Below, piece by piece: positions 25,282 to 34,018 of a DNA stretch of 64,000 bases. Location: the NCBI RefSeq assembly GCF_002027705.1, contig NZ_MBTG01000012.1, positions 62,001-126,000 of the forward strand. The letters run 5' to 3'. The notes under the pieces are model-generated. The model had not been told where the DNA came from. It was given only the letters and a program-made list of their open reading frames with translations, and did not search any database. Both the position numbers and the translations under genes were made by a program. Position 1 is the first letter of the stretch; every line of letters begins with the position of its first letter. The DNA comes from Paenibacillus ferrarius. GTDB lineage: Bacteria; Bacillota; Bacilli; Paenibacillales; NBRC-103111.

Positions 25282-26130
25282 ATGAACAAAGCGATATATT
25301 TGACAGATCTAGATGGAACACTGCTTAGTTCTAATGCAACTTTGTCTGAATTTACGACCAGAGTGCTCAAAGACAGCTTGGAGGAAGGCGCGATCATAAG
25401 CTATGCTACGGCACGCAGCTATCAAAGCTCGAATGCGATTGTTTCACAAATTCCATGGATCTATCCATTGGTACTGTATAATGGCGCCTTGCTGTATGAT
25501 CCTGTACACAAAAGCGTGCTGGACGGATATTGGCTGGATCCTGAAACAACAAATGTGATTCTTCAGTTAGGCAGATCTCTCGGCATCCTGCCGCTTTTGT
25601 TTGCACTGGATAAGGAGGATCAAGAACGTGTGTGGCATGAAAAGCTGTTCCGCACAGGAGATCTTGAATTCGCAGCTAGTCGGCCAAATGATCCGAGATT
25701 CCATGAAGTAGCTGAGCTCGAATGTCGGGAACATTGGCGGACGCTCATAATCACGTTTATTGGTCATCTCGATGAGCTTATTCCGTTGAAACATGCAGTG
25801 ACTACGGTGTTGGGGGCGCAGGTTCACCTTCATTTGATGAAGGATACGTATATCAAAGATCACTATTTCCTTGAGTTCAGCCATCCTTTGGCGAACAAAC
25901 AGGAAGGCTTGCGGCTTTGGGCAGCCCATATTGGATGCGCTGGTGTGGATGTTACTGTTTTTGGCGATAATCTAAATGATGTAGGCATGTTTCTTGCAGC
26001 AGGTCATAAAGTTGCTGTGGCGAATGCGCATCCAGATCTTTTGCTAATGGCAGATGAAGTGATTTCAAGTAATGATCAAGATGGTGTAGCTGCCTACATC
26101 GCGGCGAAAAGCAAAGAAAAATCGGGCTAA
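25282..26130 (+). CDS. Cof-type HAD-IIB family hydrolase
   Basis: 282 residues. Motif I YLTDLDGTLL carries the nucleophile Asp; motif IV is FGDNLNDVGMF. A large cap domain lies between, as in Cof-type sugar phosphatases and flavin or pyridoxal phosphatases. GAGAAGGAGAG precedes the ATG. The substrate is unknown. Confidence 0.88.
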   Translation: MNKAIYLTDLDGTLLSSNATLSEFTTRVLKDSLEEGAIISYATARSYQSSNAIVSQIPWIYPLVLYNGALLYDPVHKSVLDGYWLDPETTNVILQLGRSLGILPLLFALDKEDQERVWHEKLFRTGDLEFAASRPNDPRFHEVAELECREHWRTLIITFIGHLDELIPLKHAVTTVLGAQVHLHLMKDTYIKDHYFLEFSHPLANKQEGLRLWAAHIGCAGVDVTVFGDNLNDVGMFLAAGHKVAVANAHPDLLLMADEVISSNDQDGVAAYIAAKSKEKSG

Positions 26131-26168
26131 TTGGTGTATAATGGAATCAAAAATAGCGAGGTTAGGGC

Positions 26169-26714
26169 ATGCCAAGGTATATCGCACTTTTGCGCGGAAT
26201 TAATGTAAGCGGTCAAAAGATCATAAAAATGGATAAGCTGCGAGACATTTTTGAGTCGATGGGGTTTCAAAAGGTTATTACCTATATTCAAAGCGGAAAT
26301 GTCATTTTCAATAGTGACGATGGCCCTGATGAAGTCAGAGATCGTATTGTCAGCGAGCTGCTTAGTCAACTTAACTTCGACATTCCTGTTGTTATTCGTA
26401 CCGTTGATCAGTTCAAAGAGGTTGTTAACCAAACACCGCATGCTGTCATAAAAACGGAAGAAAATGAAGCCAGATATATCACCTTCCTATCCCAACAGCC
26501 ATCGGCGGAACGTCTTGCTAAATTAGAATCCTTTCAAAACGAAGTGGACGAGTTTCAGGTCATAGGCTTAACTGTTTATTTGCTTATTCGTAAAAATTAT
26601 GGGGAATCCAAATTCAACAACAATTTTCTGGAGAAGAAATTAGGCGTAACGGCAACAACGCGAAATTGGGAAACCGTCAACAAATTGATTCTTCTGGCAG
26701 AAGAAGGAGGTTAA
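26169..26714 (+). CDS. DUF1697 family protein
   Basis: 181 residues with the family hallmarks RYIALLRGINVSGQKIIKM, YIQSGNVIFNS and a C-terminal TTRNWETVNKL. It is soluble and of unknown function. Six bases separate it from the DUF6157 gene, so the two are an operon. Confidence 0.88.
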   Translation: MPRYIALLRGINVSGQKIIKMDKLRDIFESMGFQKVITYIQSGNVIFNSDDGPDEVRDRIVSELLSQLNFDIPVVIRTVDQFKEVVNQTPHAVIKTEENEARYITFLSQQPSAERLAKLESFQNEVDEFQVIGLTVYLLIRKNYGESKFNNNFLEKKLGVTATTRNWETVNKLILLAEEGG

Positions 26715-26720
26715 TCCAAG

Positions 26721-27170
26721 ATGGCTTATGAAGAGGCGAAAATGAGTTATACCAATACCTTTATTCAGGTTTCGGCTGACTGTCCGGTTGAAATGGGCAT
26801 TGTCCCAGCGATGAAACAGGAAAGCAAAACCGCGCATTTCATCCAATATGAGCTGCTGTCACAAAACCCGTATTCCTTTACACAAGGTGAGCTAATCTAT
26901 CAAGTACATGTGCAGCATAAGCAAATACCGCTGGACGAAATTGAAGCTCGCAGCGAGGAAATTCGCGAAGCGCTTTTTGCCAAAAGTCATCCGTGCTTAA
27001 GAGCGTCCATGCTTCCGAAGAAATACGGCTGGGGCGTGCATTACAATGATGAAGGGAAAATAGCGATCTATCCCGTGGAATCTGAAGCGTATCAGCAGTT
27101 TGTTGAAGCTGGCAGCCAAGGAACGGATGGCCCTAAGCTTTTATTTGCAATGCGCAATTCTCGAGGTTGA
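26721..27170 (+). CDS. DUF6157 family protein
   Basis: 149 residues with SYTNTFIQVSADCPVEMG and LLSQNPYSFTQGELIYQVHV, as in DUF6157. GAAGGAGG precedes the ATG at 26721; the family's usual start is seven residues later (MSYTNTF at 26742). The C-terminus LPKKYGWGVHYNDEGKIAIYP is well conserved. Function unknown. Confidence 0.8.
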   Translation: MAYEEAKMSYTNTFIQVSADCPVEMGIVPAMKQESKTAHFIQYELLSQNPYSFTQGELIYQVHVQHKQIPLDEIEARSEEIREALFAKSHPCLRASMLPKKYGWGVHYNDEGKIAIYPVESEAYQQFVEAGSQGTDGPKLLFAMRNSRG

Positions 27171-27189
27171 ATTGAAAAGGAATGATCAT

Positions 27190-27219
27190 GGAATCCTGAA
27201 ACCAAGGGATTCTTTTTTT
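27190..27219 (+). terminator. Terminator after the DUF6157 gene
   Basis: GGAATCC pairs with GGGATTC around a TGAAACCAA loop, then seven T residues. Confidence 0.85.
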
Positions 27220-27227
27220 GCGTTGAA

Positions 27228-27257
27228 TTGACATTCTAATAAACAAAATAATATAAT
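27228..27257 (+). promoter_or_regulatory. Sigma-A promoter of the DUF2087 operon
   Basis: -35 TTGACA (27228-27233) and -10 TATAAT (27252-27257) both match the consensus exactly, 18 bp apart. Confidence 0.85.
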
Positions 27258-27295
27258 GTCTAGTATAATATAAACTTTATCGAGGAGTGTTTGAA

Positions 27296-28051
27296 TTGGA
27301 GATGTCAGAAAGGTTCTGGCAGGCCTCGTTCGAGGAATGGAAGCGCGGCTATGTGCAGGATGAAGATGATTATACTTGTTTGTTATGCGGCAAAAGAAGC
27401 GAAAAGGGTGTTATTTATCCGGTAGATGAGCTTTTGTATGATGCTGAGCGGTATATGAAATGGCATATTGGGGAGGCCCATGGTTCGGTTTTTCAGTATT
27501 TGATCAGCCTAGACAAGAAACTGACTGGACTTACCGATCATCAGAATAGCTTGCTGAAGCTGTTCTATGAGGGAAAGAGCGACAGCGACATTCAAGAAGA
27601 ATTGAGCATCGGCAGTGCCTCCACCATTCGTAACCATCGGTTTGGTTTGAAGGAGAAGGAACGCCAGGCCAAGGTATTTCTGGTGTTGATGGAACTTTTG
27701 AAGGATAAAGACCAACATGCGCCTGCTTTTGTAGATATTCCAAAAACCGCCAAAATGGTGGATGCACGTTATAATATTACCGAAGATGAGAAAGCTAAAA
27801 TCATCAAAAAATATTTCCCAAACGGCTCTGACGGTGAATTGCTCTCTTTCACACAGCAAGAAAAGCACAAAGTTGTTGTGCTGCGCGAAATTGCCAAACG
27901 GTTTGAACCGGATCACTTTTACAATGAGCAAGAAGTTAATGAGATACTTGAACCGGCATTCCATGACTATGTCAAATTACGCAGATATTTAATTGAATAT
28001 GGTTTTCTCGATCGCGAACCTGACGGCAGCCAATATTGGTTGAAAGGTTGA
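27296..28051 (+). CDS. DUF2087-containing putative transcription regulator
   Basis: About 251 residues. GAGGAG at 27282-27287 fits the TTG at 27296 (or the ATG at 27302). The N-terminus has a CLLCG pair and a later HIGEAH that may bind zinc. A LuxR-like helix-turn-helix follows (LTDHQNSLLKLFYEGKSDSDIQEEL). The C-terminal 85 residues are a DUF2087 domain (YFPNGSDGELLSFTQQEKHKVVVLREIA to DREPDGSQYWL). It heads an operon with a GIY-YIG-like gene. Confidence 0.82.
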   Translation: MEMSERFWQASFEEWKRGYVQDEDDYTCLLCGKRSEKGVIYPVDELLYDAERYMKWHIGEAHGSVFQYLISLDKKLTGLTDHQNSLLKLFYEGKSDSDIQEELSIGSASTIRNHRFGLKEKERQAKVFLVLMELLKDKDQHAPAFVDIPKTAKMVDARYNITEDEKAKIIKKYFPNGSDGELLSFTQQEKHKVVVLREIAKRFEPDHFYNEQEVNEILEPAFHDYVKLRRYLIEYGFLDREPDGSQYWLKG

Positions 28052-28085
28052 ATGGACCAACATGAACAAAAAGGAGCCAGATGAA

Positions 28086-28439
28086 ATGAACCGCAGGCAA
28101 GAACTACAGCTGCAATACAAAGAAACGAAGAAAGAAGCTGGGGTTTTTCAATTTCGCAACACAATCAACGACAAACGCTGGGTCGTAGGCACGAAAAATT
28201 TGAGAACGATGAACGGCAAGCGTCTTGAACTTGAAATGGGGAATCACCGGAACAAACCGCTGCAGAAAGAGTGGAACGAATTCGGCAGTGATGCTTTCGT
28301 GCTGGAAGTACTAGAAGTGCTTGAAGTGAAAGAGACAGGCTACTTCGACGAAAACGATGCTCTGAAGAAGCTCGAAGACAAATGGCTCGAGGAGCTGCAG
28401 CCTTTTGATGACCGCGGCTACAATAAGCGCAAAGTGTGA
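28086..28439 (+). CDS. GIY-YIG nuclease family protein
   Basis: 117 residues from the ATG at 28086 (AAAAAGGAG nine bases upstream; the ATG at 28062 lies before this site). It has GVFQFRNTINDKRWVVGTKNLRTMNGKR, a degenerate form of the GIY...YIG core, and LQKEWNEFGSDAFVLEVLE. The first Tyr of GIY and the second Tyr of YIG are replaced (Phe and Val), so catalysis is doubtful. It follows the DUF2087 gene by 34 bases. Confidence 0.78.
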   Translation: MNRRQELQLQYKETKKEAGVFQFRNTINDKRWVVGTKNLRTMNGKRLELEMGNHRNKPLQKEWNEFGSDAFVLEVLEVLEVKETGYFDENDALKKLEDKWLEELQPFDDRGYNKRKV

Positions 28440-28446
28440 GTGATGA

Positions 28447-28484
28447 AAGAGGTTGGGCGGCTGAGGCTGCTTGACCTCTTTTTT
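28447..28484 (+). terminator. Terminator of the DUF2087-GIY-YIG operon
   Basis: AAGAGGT pairs with ACCTCTT around an inner GC-rich stem, then six T residues. Confidence 0.85.
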
Positions 28485-28494
28485 GCACAAGGAT

Positions 28495-28587
28495 AGTAAG
28501 TGATAATGGAAAGTGAACACTGATAGAGAGTGAACACTGATAAAGAGTAAACAATAATAGAAAGCGAAAACTAATAGAAAGTAAACG
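28495..28587. repeat. 17-bp tandem repeat, about 5.5 copies
   Basis: Units of the form AGTGAACACTGATAGAG begin at 28495, 28512, 28529, 28546, 28563 and 28580. The middle copies are nearly identical; the outer ones are diverged. Non-coding. Confidence 0.85.
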
Positions 28588-28669
28588 TTTCGGTTCCCGT
28601 TACTTGGCGGATACGAATGCGAAGTCAGACTCGAATGCTTCCGCGACCGCTGCCTCTAACCTTAAGCAC

Positions 28670-28805
28670 GAATATGGACCTTAAGCCAGAGCCGAGCTCA
28701 AGCCCGAGCCTGAAGCCGAGCCGAGCCCAAGCACGAATCTGAGTCCGAGTCTATGCCTAGCCTAAGAACGAGCTTGAAGCTGACCCCGACCCCGACCCTA
28801 ACCTA
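28670..28805. repeat. Low-complexity GAGCC/AAGCC region
   Basis: A run of imperfect short units such as GAGCCGAGC, CCCGAGCCTGAAG and GACCCCGACCCC. No frame stays open on either strand long enough to be a gene. It may be a degenerate simple-sequence repeat. Confidence 0.65.
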
Positions 28806-28810
28806 GCATC

Positions 28811-29064
28811 AGAAAAAGCAGCTCCCCCCGCAAAACCGAGCCGAGCCTGCCAAAAAAGCAGACTCAGCAGTTAAAAGTAGCAAACCACTGCTGAGCCGTC
28901 GAAAAAGGCAGTCTCAACACCAGAAAAAGCAGCTCCCCCCGCAAAACCGAGCTGAGCCTGCCAAAAAAGCAGTCTCAGCAGTTAAAAAGTAGCAACCCGT
29001 GGCTGAGCCGTCGAAAAAGGCAGTCTCAGCACGAGAAGAAGCAGCTCCCCCCGCAAAATTTATC
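28811..29064. repeat. 111-bp tandem repeat, about 2.2 copies
   Basis: Copies start at 28811, 28922 and 29034 (period 111-112 bp), each beginning AGAAAAAGCAGCTCCCCCCGC. The third is cut short at 29064. Each copy contains several AAAAAGCAG or AAAAAGGCAG boxes, so the unit itself is built from smaller repeats. It lies about 90 bp before the polysaccharide deacetylase gene. Confidence 0.88.
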
Positions 29065-29152
29065 TGGCACGGTGTGAATAAGGCATGCATCATCCGAGAA
29101 TTTCTGCAAAAACTAATGTGAAATAATGCCCAGTTTTTGGAGGAGTGGTGAT

Positions 29153-29971
29153 ATGCCGATGATGTTAAAAAGGTTGCGGCTCGCAACATCAACGAAGATC
29201 GCGACCATCGCCGCGATCATCCTAGCATCCGTGGCGTGCTTCACACACGCCACGGCATACGCAGCCGAGACGCACGGGATTCAGATCCCCGTGCTGAATT
29301 ACCACAGCATCGGGGTGGAGTCGGGGAACACTTATGTGCTCCCACCCGATGAATTCGCGCGCCAAATGGCTTATTTGGCTGCGCAGCATTACACCCCGCT
29401 AACGCTGGGCGACTTCGTTCGCATCATCGAGAAGAAGCAGCCGTCACCGCCGAAGCCTGTGCTGCTCACATTCGATGACGGCTACGCGAACAATGCCGAG
29501 GTGGCGCTGCCCATCCTGCAGCGGTACGGTTTTCCGGCGACGCTTTTCCTGTCGACGGGGGCTGTTGGCCAGCCGGGTTACTTGAGCTGGCCGCAGGTAC
29601 AAGAACTGAGCGCGGCGGGGTGGGACATTGCGCCGCATGGCATAACACATCCGCATCTGCCTAAGGTCAGCCGTGAGCAGCAGCGCGAAGAGCTTGCTGA
29701 ATCGCGCCAAGTGATTGAGCATGAGCTGGGGAAGCGAGTGGATGTTTTTGCTTATCCATATGGCGAATACAACGCGGATACGTTGAAGCTTTTAAGCGAA
29801 CTGGGGTATCGGTATGCCTTTACGATACAAGAGGGTTGGGCTTCATCCAACCAATCCCCATACAAACTTAGGAGGCTGGTTGTACATGAAGAGGAAAGTC
29901 TTGAAGATTGGATACAAAGACTTCAACGTGCTGAAGACAAAACGGCACGTTTGAAGAAGGTGATGAGTTGA
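29153..29971 (+). CDS. Secreted polysaccharide deacetylase
   Basis: 272 residues from the ATG at 29153 (GGAGGAG seven bases upstream). A signal peptide runs to about residue 31 (basic KRLRL, hydrophobic core, AYA). The NodB domain has TFDDGYANN (catalytic Asp and metal Asp), HGITHPHL (metal His residues) and YPYGEYN. It should remove N-acetyl groups from a cell-wall or secreted polysaccharide. The first two thirds of the gene are visibly richer in G+C than the last third. Confidence 0.91.
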   Translation: MPMMLKRLRLATSTKIATIAAIILASVACFTHATAYAAETHGIQIPVLNYHSIGVESGNTYVLPPDEFARQMAYLAAQHYTPLTLGDFVRIIEKKQPSPPKPVLLTFDDGYANNAEVALPILQRYGFPATLFLSTGAVGQPGYLSWPQVQELSAAGWDIAPHGITHPHLPKVSREQQREELAESRQVIEHELGKRVDVFAYPYGEYNADTLKLLSELGYRYAFTIQEGWASSNQSPYKLRRLVVHEEESLEDWIQRLQRAEDKTARLKKVMS

Positions 29972-30180
29972 TCGTGTTGAAGTGTTCCGATTGGTGTACC
30001 ATTTTGTTTTTGGATGATGTAACGCGCACGGCGTTCACGTTCTTCCAAGTCTCCTGTACGAGTTGGTTAGCGTAGTCGGCAAGATGTTGGATAATCGGCT
30101 CTTTTTGCTCGAAACAACGCCTAACAGCCTTAATAACACAAGGAGATGAAGCACTGAAGTCCAGCAATGGACTGCAAGTG
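29972..30180 (-). pseudogene. Unidentified coding remnant, frameshifted
   Basis: On the minus strand one frame reads VIKAVRRCFEQKEPIIQHL then ADYANQLVQETWKN, and the next frame continues EERERRARYIIQKQNGTPIG then TLQHDQLI. The two parts join well across a frame change near 30040, which suggests a broken gene fragment. I cannot name the family. No start with a ribosome binding site is present, and nothing beyond about 29990 looks coding. Confidence 0.4.
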
Positions 30181-30318
30181 CTTTTACATGGTTTTCGGTG
30201 AATTTCTCTAATCCATACTAAAGCTTTGGTTTAATAGTGGATATAACGAGATTTTTTAGTATAATCGTACATAGAGTTAATATTTCTCACTATACTATTT
30301 TGTTTAAGGAGTCGTATC

Positions 30319-31251
30319 ATGTCAAAAACACTTATTTTCGGACATAAAAATCCGGACACAGATTCAATTACTTCAGCAATTGCTTACGCTGCATTGAAAA
30401 CAAAACTAGGTCAAGAGGTTGAAGCTGTTCGTCTTGGCAGTGTAAACGGTGAAACGCAATATGCGCTTGACACGTTTAAAGTGGCAGCCCCTCGTCAAGT
30501 TGAGACTGTAGCTAATGAAGCTGAGAATGTTATCCTGGTTGACCATGTAGAGCGTCAACAAAGTGCAACAGACATCGATCAAGTACGCGTTGTGGAAGTT
30601 ATTGATCACCACCGTATTGCTAACTTCGAAACAAGCCACCCACTTTACTACCGTGCTGAGCCAGTTGGTTGCACAGCGACCATCCTGAATAAATTGTACA
30701 AAGAAAATGGCGTATCTATTGATAAAGAGATCGCAGGCTTGATGCTTTCGGCCATCATTTCCGATTCCTTGTTGTTCAAATCTCCGACTTGCACGGAGCA
30801 AGATGTGGCTGCAGCTCGTGAGCTTGCAGAAATCGCGGGCGTTAACGCGGAAACTTACGGTCTTGAAATGTTGAAAGCTGGGGCGGATCTCAGCGACAAA
30901 ACAGTTGCCCAATTGATCTCCCTGGATGCCAAAGAATTCCAAATGGGCAGCTACAAGGCTGAAATCGCTCAAGTTAACGCTGTTGATGTGAACGATGTGC
31001 TTTCCCAGCAAGCTGAAATTGAATCTGCTTTGAATGCTATCATTGCTGAGAAAAACTTGGACTTGTTCTTGTTCGTAGTTACGGATATTTTGAACAACGA
31101 CTCCGTTGGCTTGGCACTTGGCCGCAAAGCGGACGCTGTTGAGAAAGCTTACAACGTTACCCTTGTAGACAACAAAGCATTGCTTAAAGGTGTCGTTTCC
31201 CGTAAATCGCAAATTGTGCCTGTTCTTACTGACATTTTCAATAGCCTGTAA
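30319..31251 (+). CDS. ppaC: Manganese-dependent inorganic pyrophosphatase
   Basis: 310 residues of the DHH family II pyrophosphatase: [13 protein letters not shown] at the N-terminus, ILVDHVE, the DHH motif [11 protein letters not shown], and [13 protein letters not shown]. The C-terminal DHHA2 part ends with a basic [10 protein letters not shown] substrate-binding motif. It hydrolyses PPi to orthophosphate with Mn or Co and so pulls biosynthetic reactions forward. AAGGAG precedes the ATG. Codon use is biased towards strongly expressed-gene codons. Confidence 0.95.
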   Translation: MSKTLIFGHKNPDTDSITSAIAYAALKTKLGQEVEAVRLGSVNGETQYALDTFKVAAPRQVETVANEAENVILVDHVERQQSATDIDQVRVVEVIDHHRIANFETSHPLYYRAEPVGCTATILNKLYKENGVSIDKEIAGLMLSAIISDSLLFKSPTCTEQDVAAARELAEIAGVNAETYGLEMLKAGADLSDKTVAQLISLDAKEFQMGSYKAEIAQVNAVDVNDVLSQQAEIESALNAIIAEKNLDLFLFVVTDILNNDSVGLALGRKADAVEKAYNVTLVDNKALLKGVVSRKSQIVPVLTDIFNSL

Positions 31252-31299
31252 GTGTACGATTGCTGTAAGGGTGAATAACCTCAAGAAGCATGACAGACG

Positions 31300-31334
31300 A
31301 TCACCCTCACTTTCTTAAAGTGGGGGTGATTTTC
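31300..31334 (+). terminator. Terminator after ppaC
   Basis: ATCACCCTCACTTT pairs with AAAGTGGGGGTGAT around a CTT loop, then TTTC. Confidence 0.85.
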
Positions 31335-31415
31335 GTAAGTATTTCCCCGAGTTTTGGTTGTGCCGCAATCTTTTGGTATGATAGAGATGAGATTACAGAA
31401 AGAGGTGAGCAGGAA

Positions 31416-32399
31416 ATGGTTAACAACAACCAGCAAGGAAGCTATGAGAAGGCGACATTCGCCGGTGGGTGTTTCTGGTGTATGGTAACACCGTTCGAGG
31501 AGCTGCCAGGTATTATATCTGTCGTATCCGGTTATATTGGCGGCCATACCAGCAACCCAACTTACAAAGAAGTGTGTTCGGAGACGACGGGCCATGCAGA
31601 AGCCGTTCAAATTACCTTCGATCCCGTTCTATATCCTTATACAAAATTGTTAGATACTTTTTGGCGCCAGATTGATCCAACGGACGCAGGCGGTCAATTC
31701 CATGACAGGGGCTCCTCGTATCGAACAGCCATTTTTGCTCATACGGATGAGCAGAAGGAACAAGCGGAGGTTTCGAAACAAGCTTTGCAGGCAAGCGGCC
31801 GATTCGACCGTCCGATTGTGACGGAGATTGTTCCTATCGCGGCAGAAGCTTTTTACCCAGGGGAAGATTATCATCAGGACTATCATCACAAAAATCCACT
31901 TCGTTATAAGGCTTATCGGAAAGGGTCCGGCCGTGACTCGTATATTGAGAAGCATTGGAATACGGAGCGGGACAAAGCTGAGCGCAAGCAAAAGTTAACG
32001 CCGCTGCAATACGAAGTGACACAAAACAATGCAACCGAGCGGCCGTTCGACAATGAGTTCTGGGATTCCCATGAGAAGGGGCTCTATGTGGACATCGTTT
32101 CTGGTGAACCGTTGTTCACGTCTATCGATAAATTCGATTCAGGCTGTGGATGGCCTAGCTTTACCAAACCGTTATTTGCGGGAAATGTCAAAGAAAAAAC
32201 GGATGTCAGCCATTTCATGGTTCGTACTGAAGTTCGCAGTCATGAAGCGGATTCCCATCTCGGGCATGTGTTTAATGATGGTCCTGGGCCAAACGGGCTT
32301 CGCTACTGCATTAATTCGGCAGCACTCCGCTTTATTCCGCTTGAAGAGCTTGAGAAGGAAGGCTACGGGGTTTACCTGCAATTTTTTGAAGAGAAGTAA
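31416..32399 (+). CDS. msrAB: MsrA-MsrB fusion methionine sulfoxide reductase
   Basis: 327 residues from the ATG at 31416 (AGAGGTGAG seven bases upstream). Residues about 10-165 are MsrA with the catalytic GGCFWC; residues about 185-320 are MsrB with GCGWPSF and the catalytic Cys in RYCINSA. The two halves reduce the S and R epimers of methionine sulfoxide. MsrB lacks the CxxC zinc pairs of some homologues. No secretion signal, so it acts in the cytoplasm. Confidence 0.94.
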   Translation: MVNNNQQGSYEKATFAGGCFWCMVTPFEELPGIISVVSGYIGGHTSNPTYKEVCSETTGHAEAVQITFDPVLYPYTKLLDTFWRQIDPTDAGGQFHDRGSSYRTAIFAHTDEQKEQAEVSKQALQASGRFDRPIVTEIVPIAAEAFYPGEDYHQDYHHKNPLRYKAYRKGSGRDSYIEKHWNTERDKAERKQKLTPLQYEVTQNNATERPFDNEFWDSHEKGLYVDIVSGEPLFTSIDKFDSGCGWPSFTKPLFAGNVKEKTDVSHFMVRTEVRSHEADSHLGHVFNDGPGPNGLRYCINSAALRFIPLEELEKEGYGVYLQFFEEK

Positions 32400-32454
32400 A
32401 ACACGCATAGGGTAAGTCCTTCCATCAGGCGCATACACTTAATCATGGATCGTT

Positions 32455-32693
32455 AAAGCGGGAGGCTTGATGTTCATGGTGGTATCGCCAGATATAATGG
32501 ATACAACGGAAGCATTCCAGGACCAACCATCTGGGTTCTGCCTGGAGATTGGGTGACGATTCGCGTGCGCAATCAATTGCCGGAGGCAACCAGTGTTCAT
32601 TGGCATGGTCTTGATGTACCGAATCGCATGGATTGTGTTCCCGCTGTGGAACCTTCTTACATTGGTCAAGGTCAGTTTTATGATATGTTTAAA
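32455..32693 (+). pseudogene. Multicopper oxidase remnant
   Basis: A frame without start codon encodes ARYNGYNGSIPGPTIWVLPG, then DWVTIRVRNQLPEATSVHWHG and LDVPNRMDCVPAVEPSYIGQ. This is the first cupredoxin domain of a multicopper oxidase, including the HWHG copper ligands, about 80 residues of a protein usually over 450. It lacks its N-terminus and everything after the first domain, and ends in a terminator. It cannot be functional. Confidence 0.85.
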
Positions 32694-32698
32694 AAAGT

Positions 32699-32742
32699 AA
32701 AAAGACGCAAACTCGGAGTCAATTCCGGGGTTGCGTCTTTTT
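32699..32742. terminator. Bidirectional terminator
   Basis: AAAAAGACGCAA pairs with TTGCGTCTTTTT around an inner CTCGG/CCGGG segment. It closes the multicopper oxidase remnant and the convergent small membrane gene. Confidence 0.85.
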
Positions 32743-32760
32743 ACATTAGGCATGTTTAGT

Positions 32761-32976
32761 TTAGGTTTGATTGACCACATACAGAATTAAAGCAAGTACG
32801 CCAAGAGCAATGGCCACTACGTAGAAGAGTGTAAGACGGGACCAATTTCCCTTTGTTTTATTATCGTAATCGGGGTTGCCGACTTTGTTGGCTCGCGAGT
32901 TTCCAATGAGTACAGTAAACAAGACGCCAGCGATTAAAATGATCGAAAAGATGATGTAATACACACTGCCTGCCAT
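32761..32976 (-). CDS. Small two-helix membrane protein
   Basis: 71 residues: a hydrophobic helix (about 5-25), a polar loop SRANKVGNPDYDNKTKGNWSR, and a second helix (about 48-68). The upstream ribosome binding site is weak, but the two-helix pattern and terminator support it. No family recognised. Confidence 0.65.
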   Translation of the reverse strand: MAGSVYYIIFSIILIAGVLFTVLIGNSRANKVGNPDYDNKTKGNWSRLTLFYVVAIALGVLALILYVVNQT

Positions 32977-33059
32977 GCCAGCACCGCTTTCTGATCTTTT
33001 TTACTTTTATTTTCACTATTATAGACGAAATATTTGCGAAAACAAAATGGACTCGGACA

Positions 33060-33950
33060 TTATTCCTTGTACCAAGGGTTCAAGTGGATGAGTACTTCAT
33101 CAACGTCCTGGTGCTGCTCCTTGATCGACTCTTTGATGGCGCGAGTAATATCATGGCCTTGCTGAATCGTTAGTTCGCCTGGAATGGATACTCTGGCATC
33201 AACCAAAATGTAATGGCCATGTTCTCTCGCTCGAATACGATCAATTCGCTTGACCTGAGGGATGGCTTGGATTAATTGACTGTATTGGAATAGCTTCTGC
33301 TGATCAACAGTTTTCTCCATGAGAATATCGAAGGATTCCTTACCCATCTCCACACCCAAACGTAGAACTAATAACGAAACAATAATACCAGCGGCCGCAT
33401 CGCCATAGGATAACCAGTGAATGCCATAAGATTTGCCAATAAAAGCTAAGCCAATCCCAACTACGGCTGCTAACGACGCGTAAACATCGGCTAAATGGTC
33501 TTTGGCCGTAGCGATGAGCCCTTTGCTGCTCGTTGCTAGTCCAATCCGCATCGTGTACACATAAAGTGCGTATTTCCAGATCATCGATAGGAAAGCTGCG
33601 ATAAGTGCAATGTAACTTGGTGCGAGCGGTTCGTGGAAAAAGGCAGCTGTGGCATGATAACCAATATAAAGCGCTGCTAAGACAAGAATAAAAGCGACAA
33701 ATCCGGAGCCCAGTACTTCTGCTTTGCCATGACCATAGGGATGGTCTTCATCGGCAGGAAGCTTAGAAATACGCATGGCACTAAGTGCTGCAACTGTGGC
33801 AATGATGTCACCGGCATTATGGACGCCATCGGCTAATAAAACCTCACTTTGAAAGATGAGACCGATAATAATCTTCATAATGGTAAGAATGATGTTGCTG
33901 ATGAGCGATAGCCATATTGCCCATACGGATGATTTGTTGTTGCTGTTCAT
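33060..33950 (-). CDS. Cation diffusion facilitator (CDF) family transporter
   Basis: 296 residues from the ATG at 33950 (AGGAGG nine bases upstream). Six membrane helices; the metal sites of CDF exporters are visible as LADGVHNAGD in helix 2 and AKDHLADVYAS in helix 5, plus the loop DHPYGHGKAE. A cytoplasmic C-terminal domain follows with GHYILVDARVSI. It exports a divalent metal such as zinc, manganese or iron by proton antiport; the metal cannot be told from the motifs with certainty. Its leader contains a terminator-like hairpin. Confidence 0.9.
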   Translation of the reverse strand: MNSNNKSSVWAIWLSLISNIILTIMKIIIGLIFQSEVLLADGVHNAGDIIATVAALSAMRISKLPADEDHPYGHGKAEVLGSGFVAFILVLAALYIGYHATAAFFHEPLAPSYIALIAAFLSMIWKYALYVYTMRIGLATSSKGLIATAKDHLADVYASLAAVVGIGLAFIGKSYGIHWLSYGDAAAGIIVSLLVLRLGVEMGKESFDILMEKTVDQQKLFQYSQLIQAIPQVKRIDRIRAREHGHYILVDARVSIPGELTIQQGHDITRAIKESIKEQHQDVDEVLIHLNPWYKE

Positions 33951-33985
33951 CAATGATGACCTCCTACAGAAGTGTTTCCCCAAGG

Positions 33986-34018
33986 AAAAAAAATCCCTTG
34001 ACCAAGGGTCAAGGGATT
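33986..34018 (-). promoter_or_regulatory. Attenuator-like terminator hairpin in the CDF leader
   Basis: On the minus strand AATCCCTTGACC pairs perfectly with GGTCAAGGGATT (34018-33992) and is followed by eight T residues. It sits about 40 bases before the CDF start codon, with no minus-strand gene upstream, so it is placed to stop transcription within the leader of this gene. GAAGTGTT (33969-33976) and AACACTTC (34073-34080) are complementary and flank it. Confidence 0.75.

Noticed and set aside
30406-31284. 292-codon frame antisense to ppaC
   Set aside because: It mirrors the strongly biased codon use of ppaC and has no start signal or recognisable domain.
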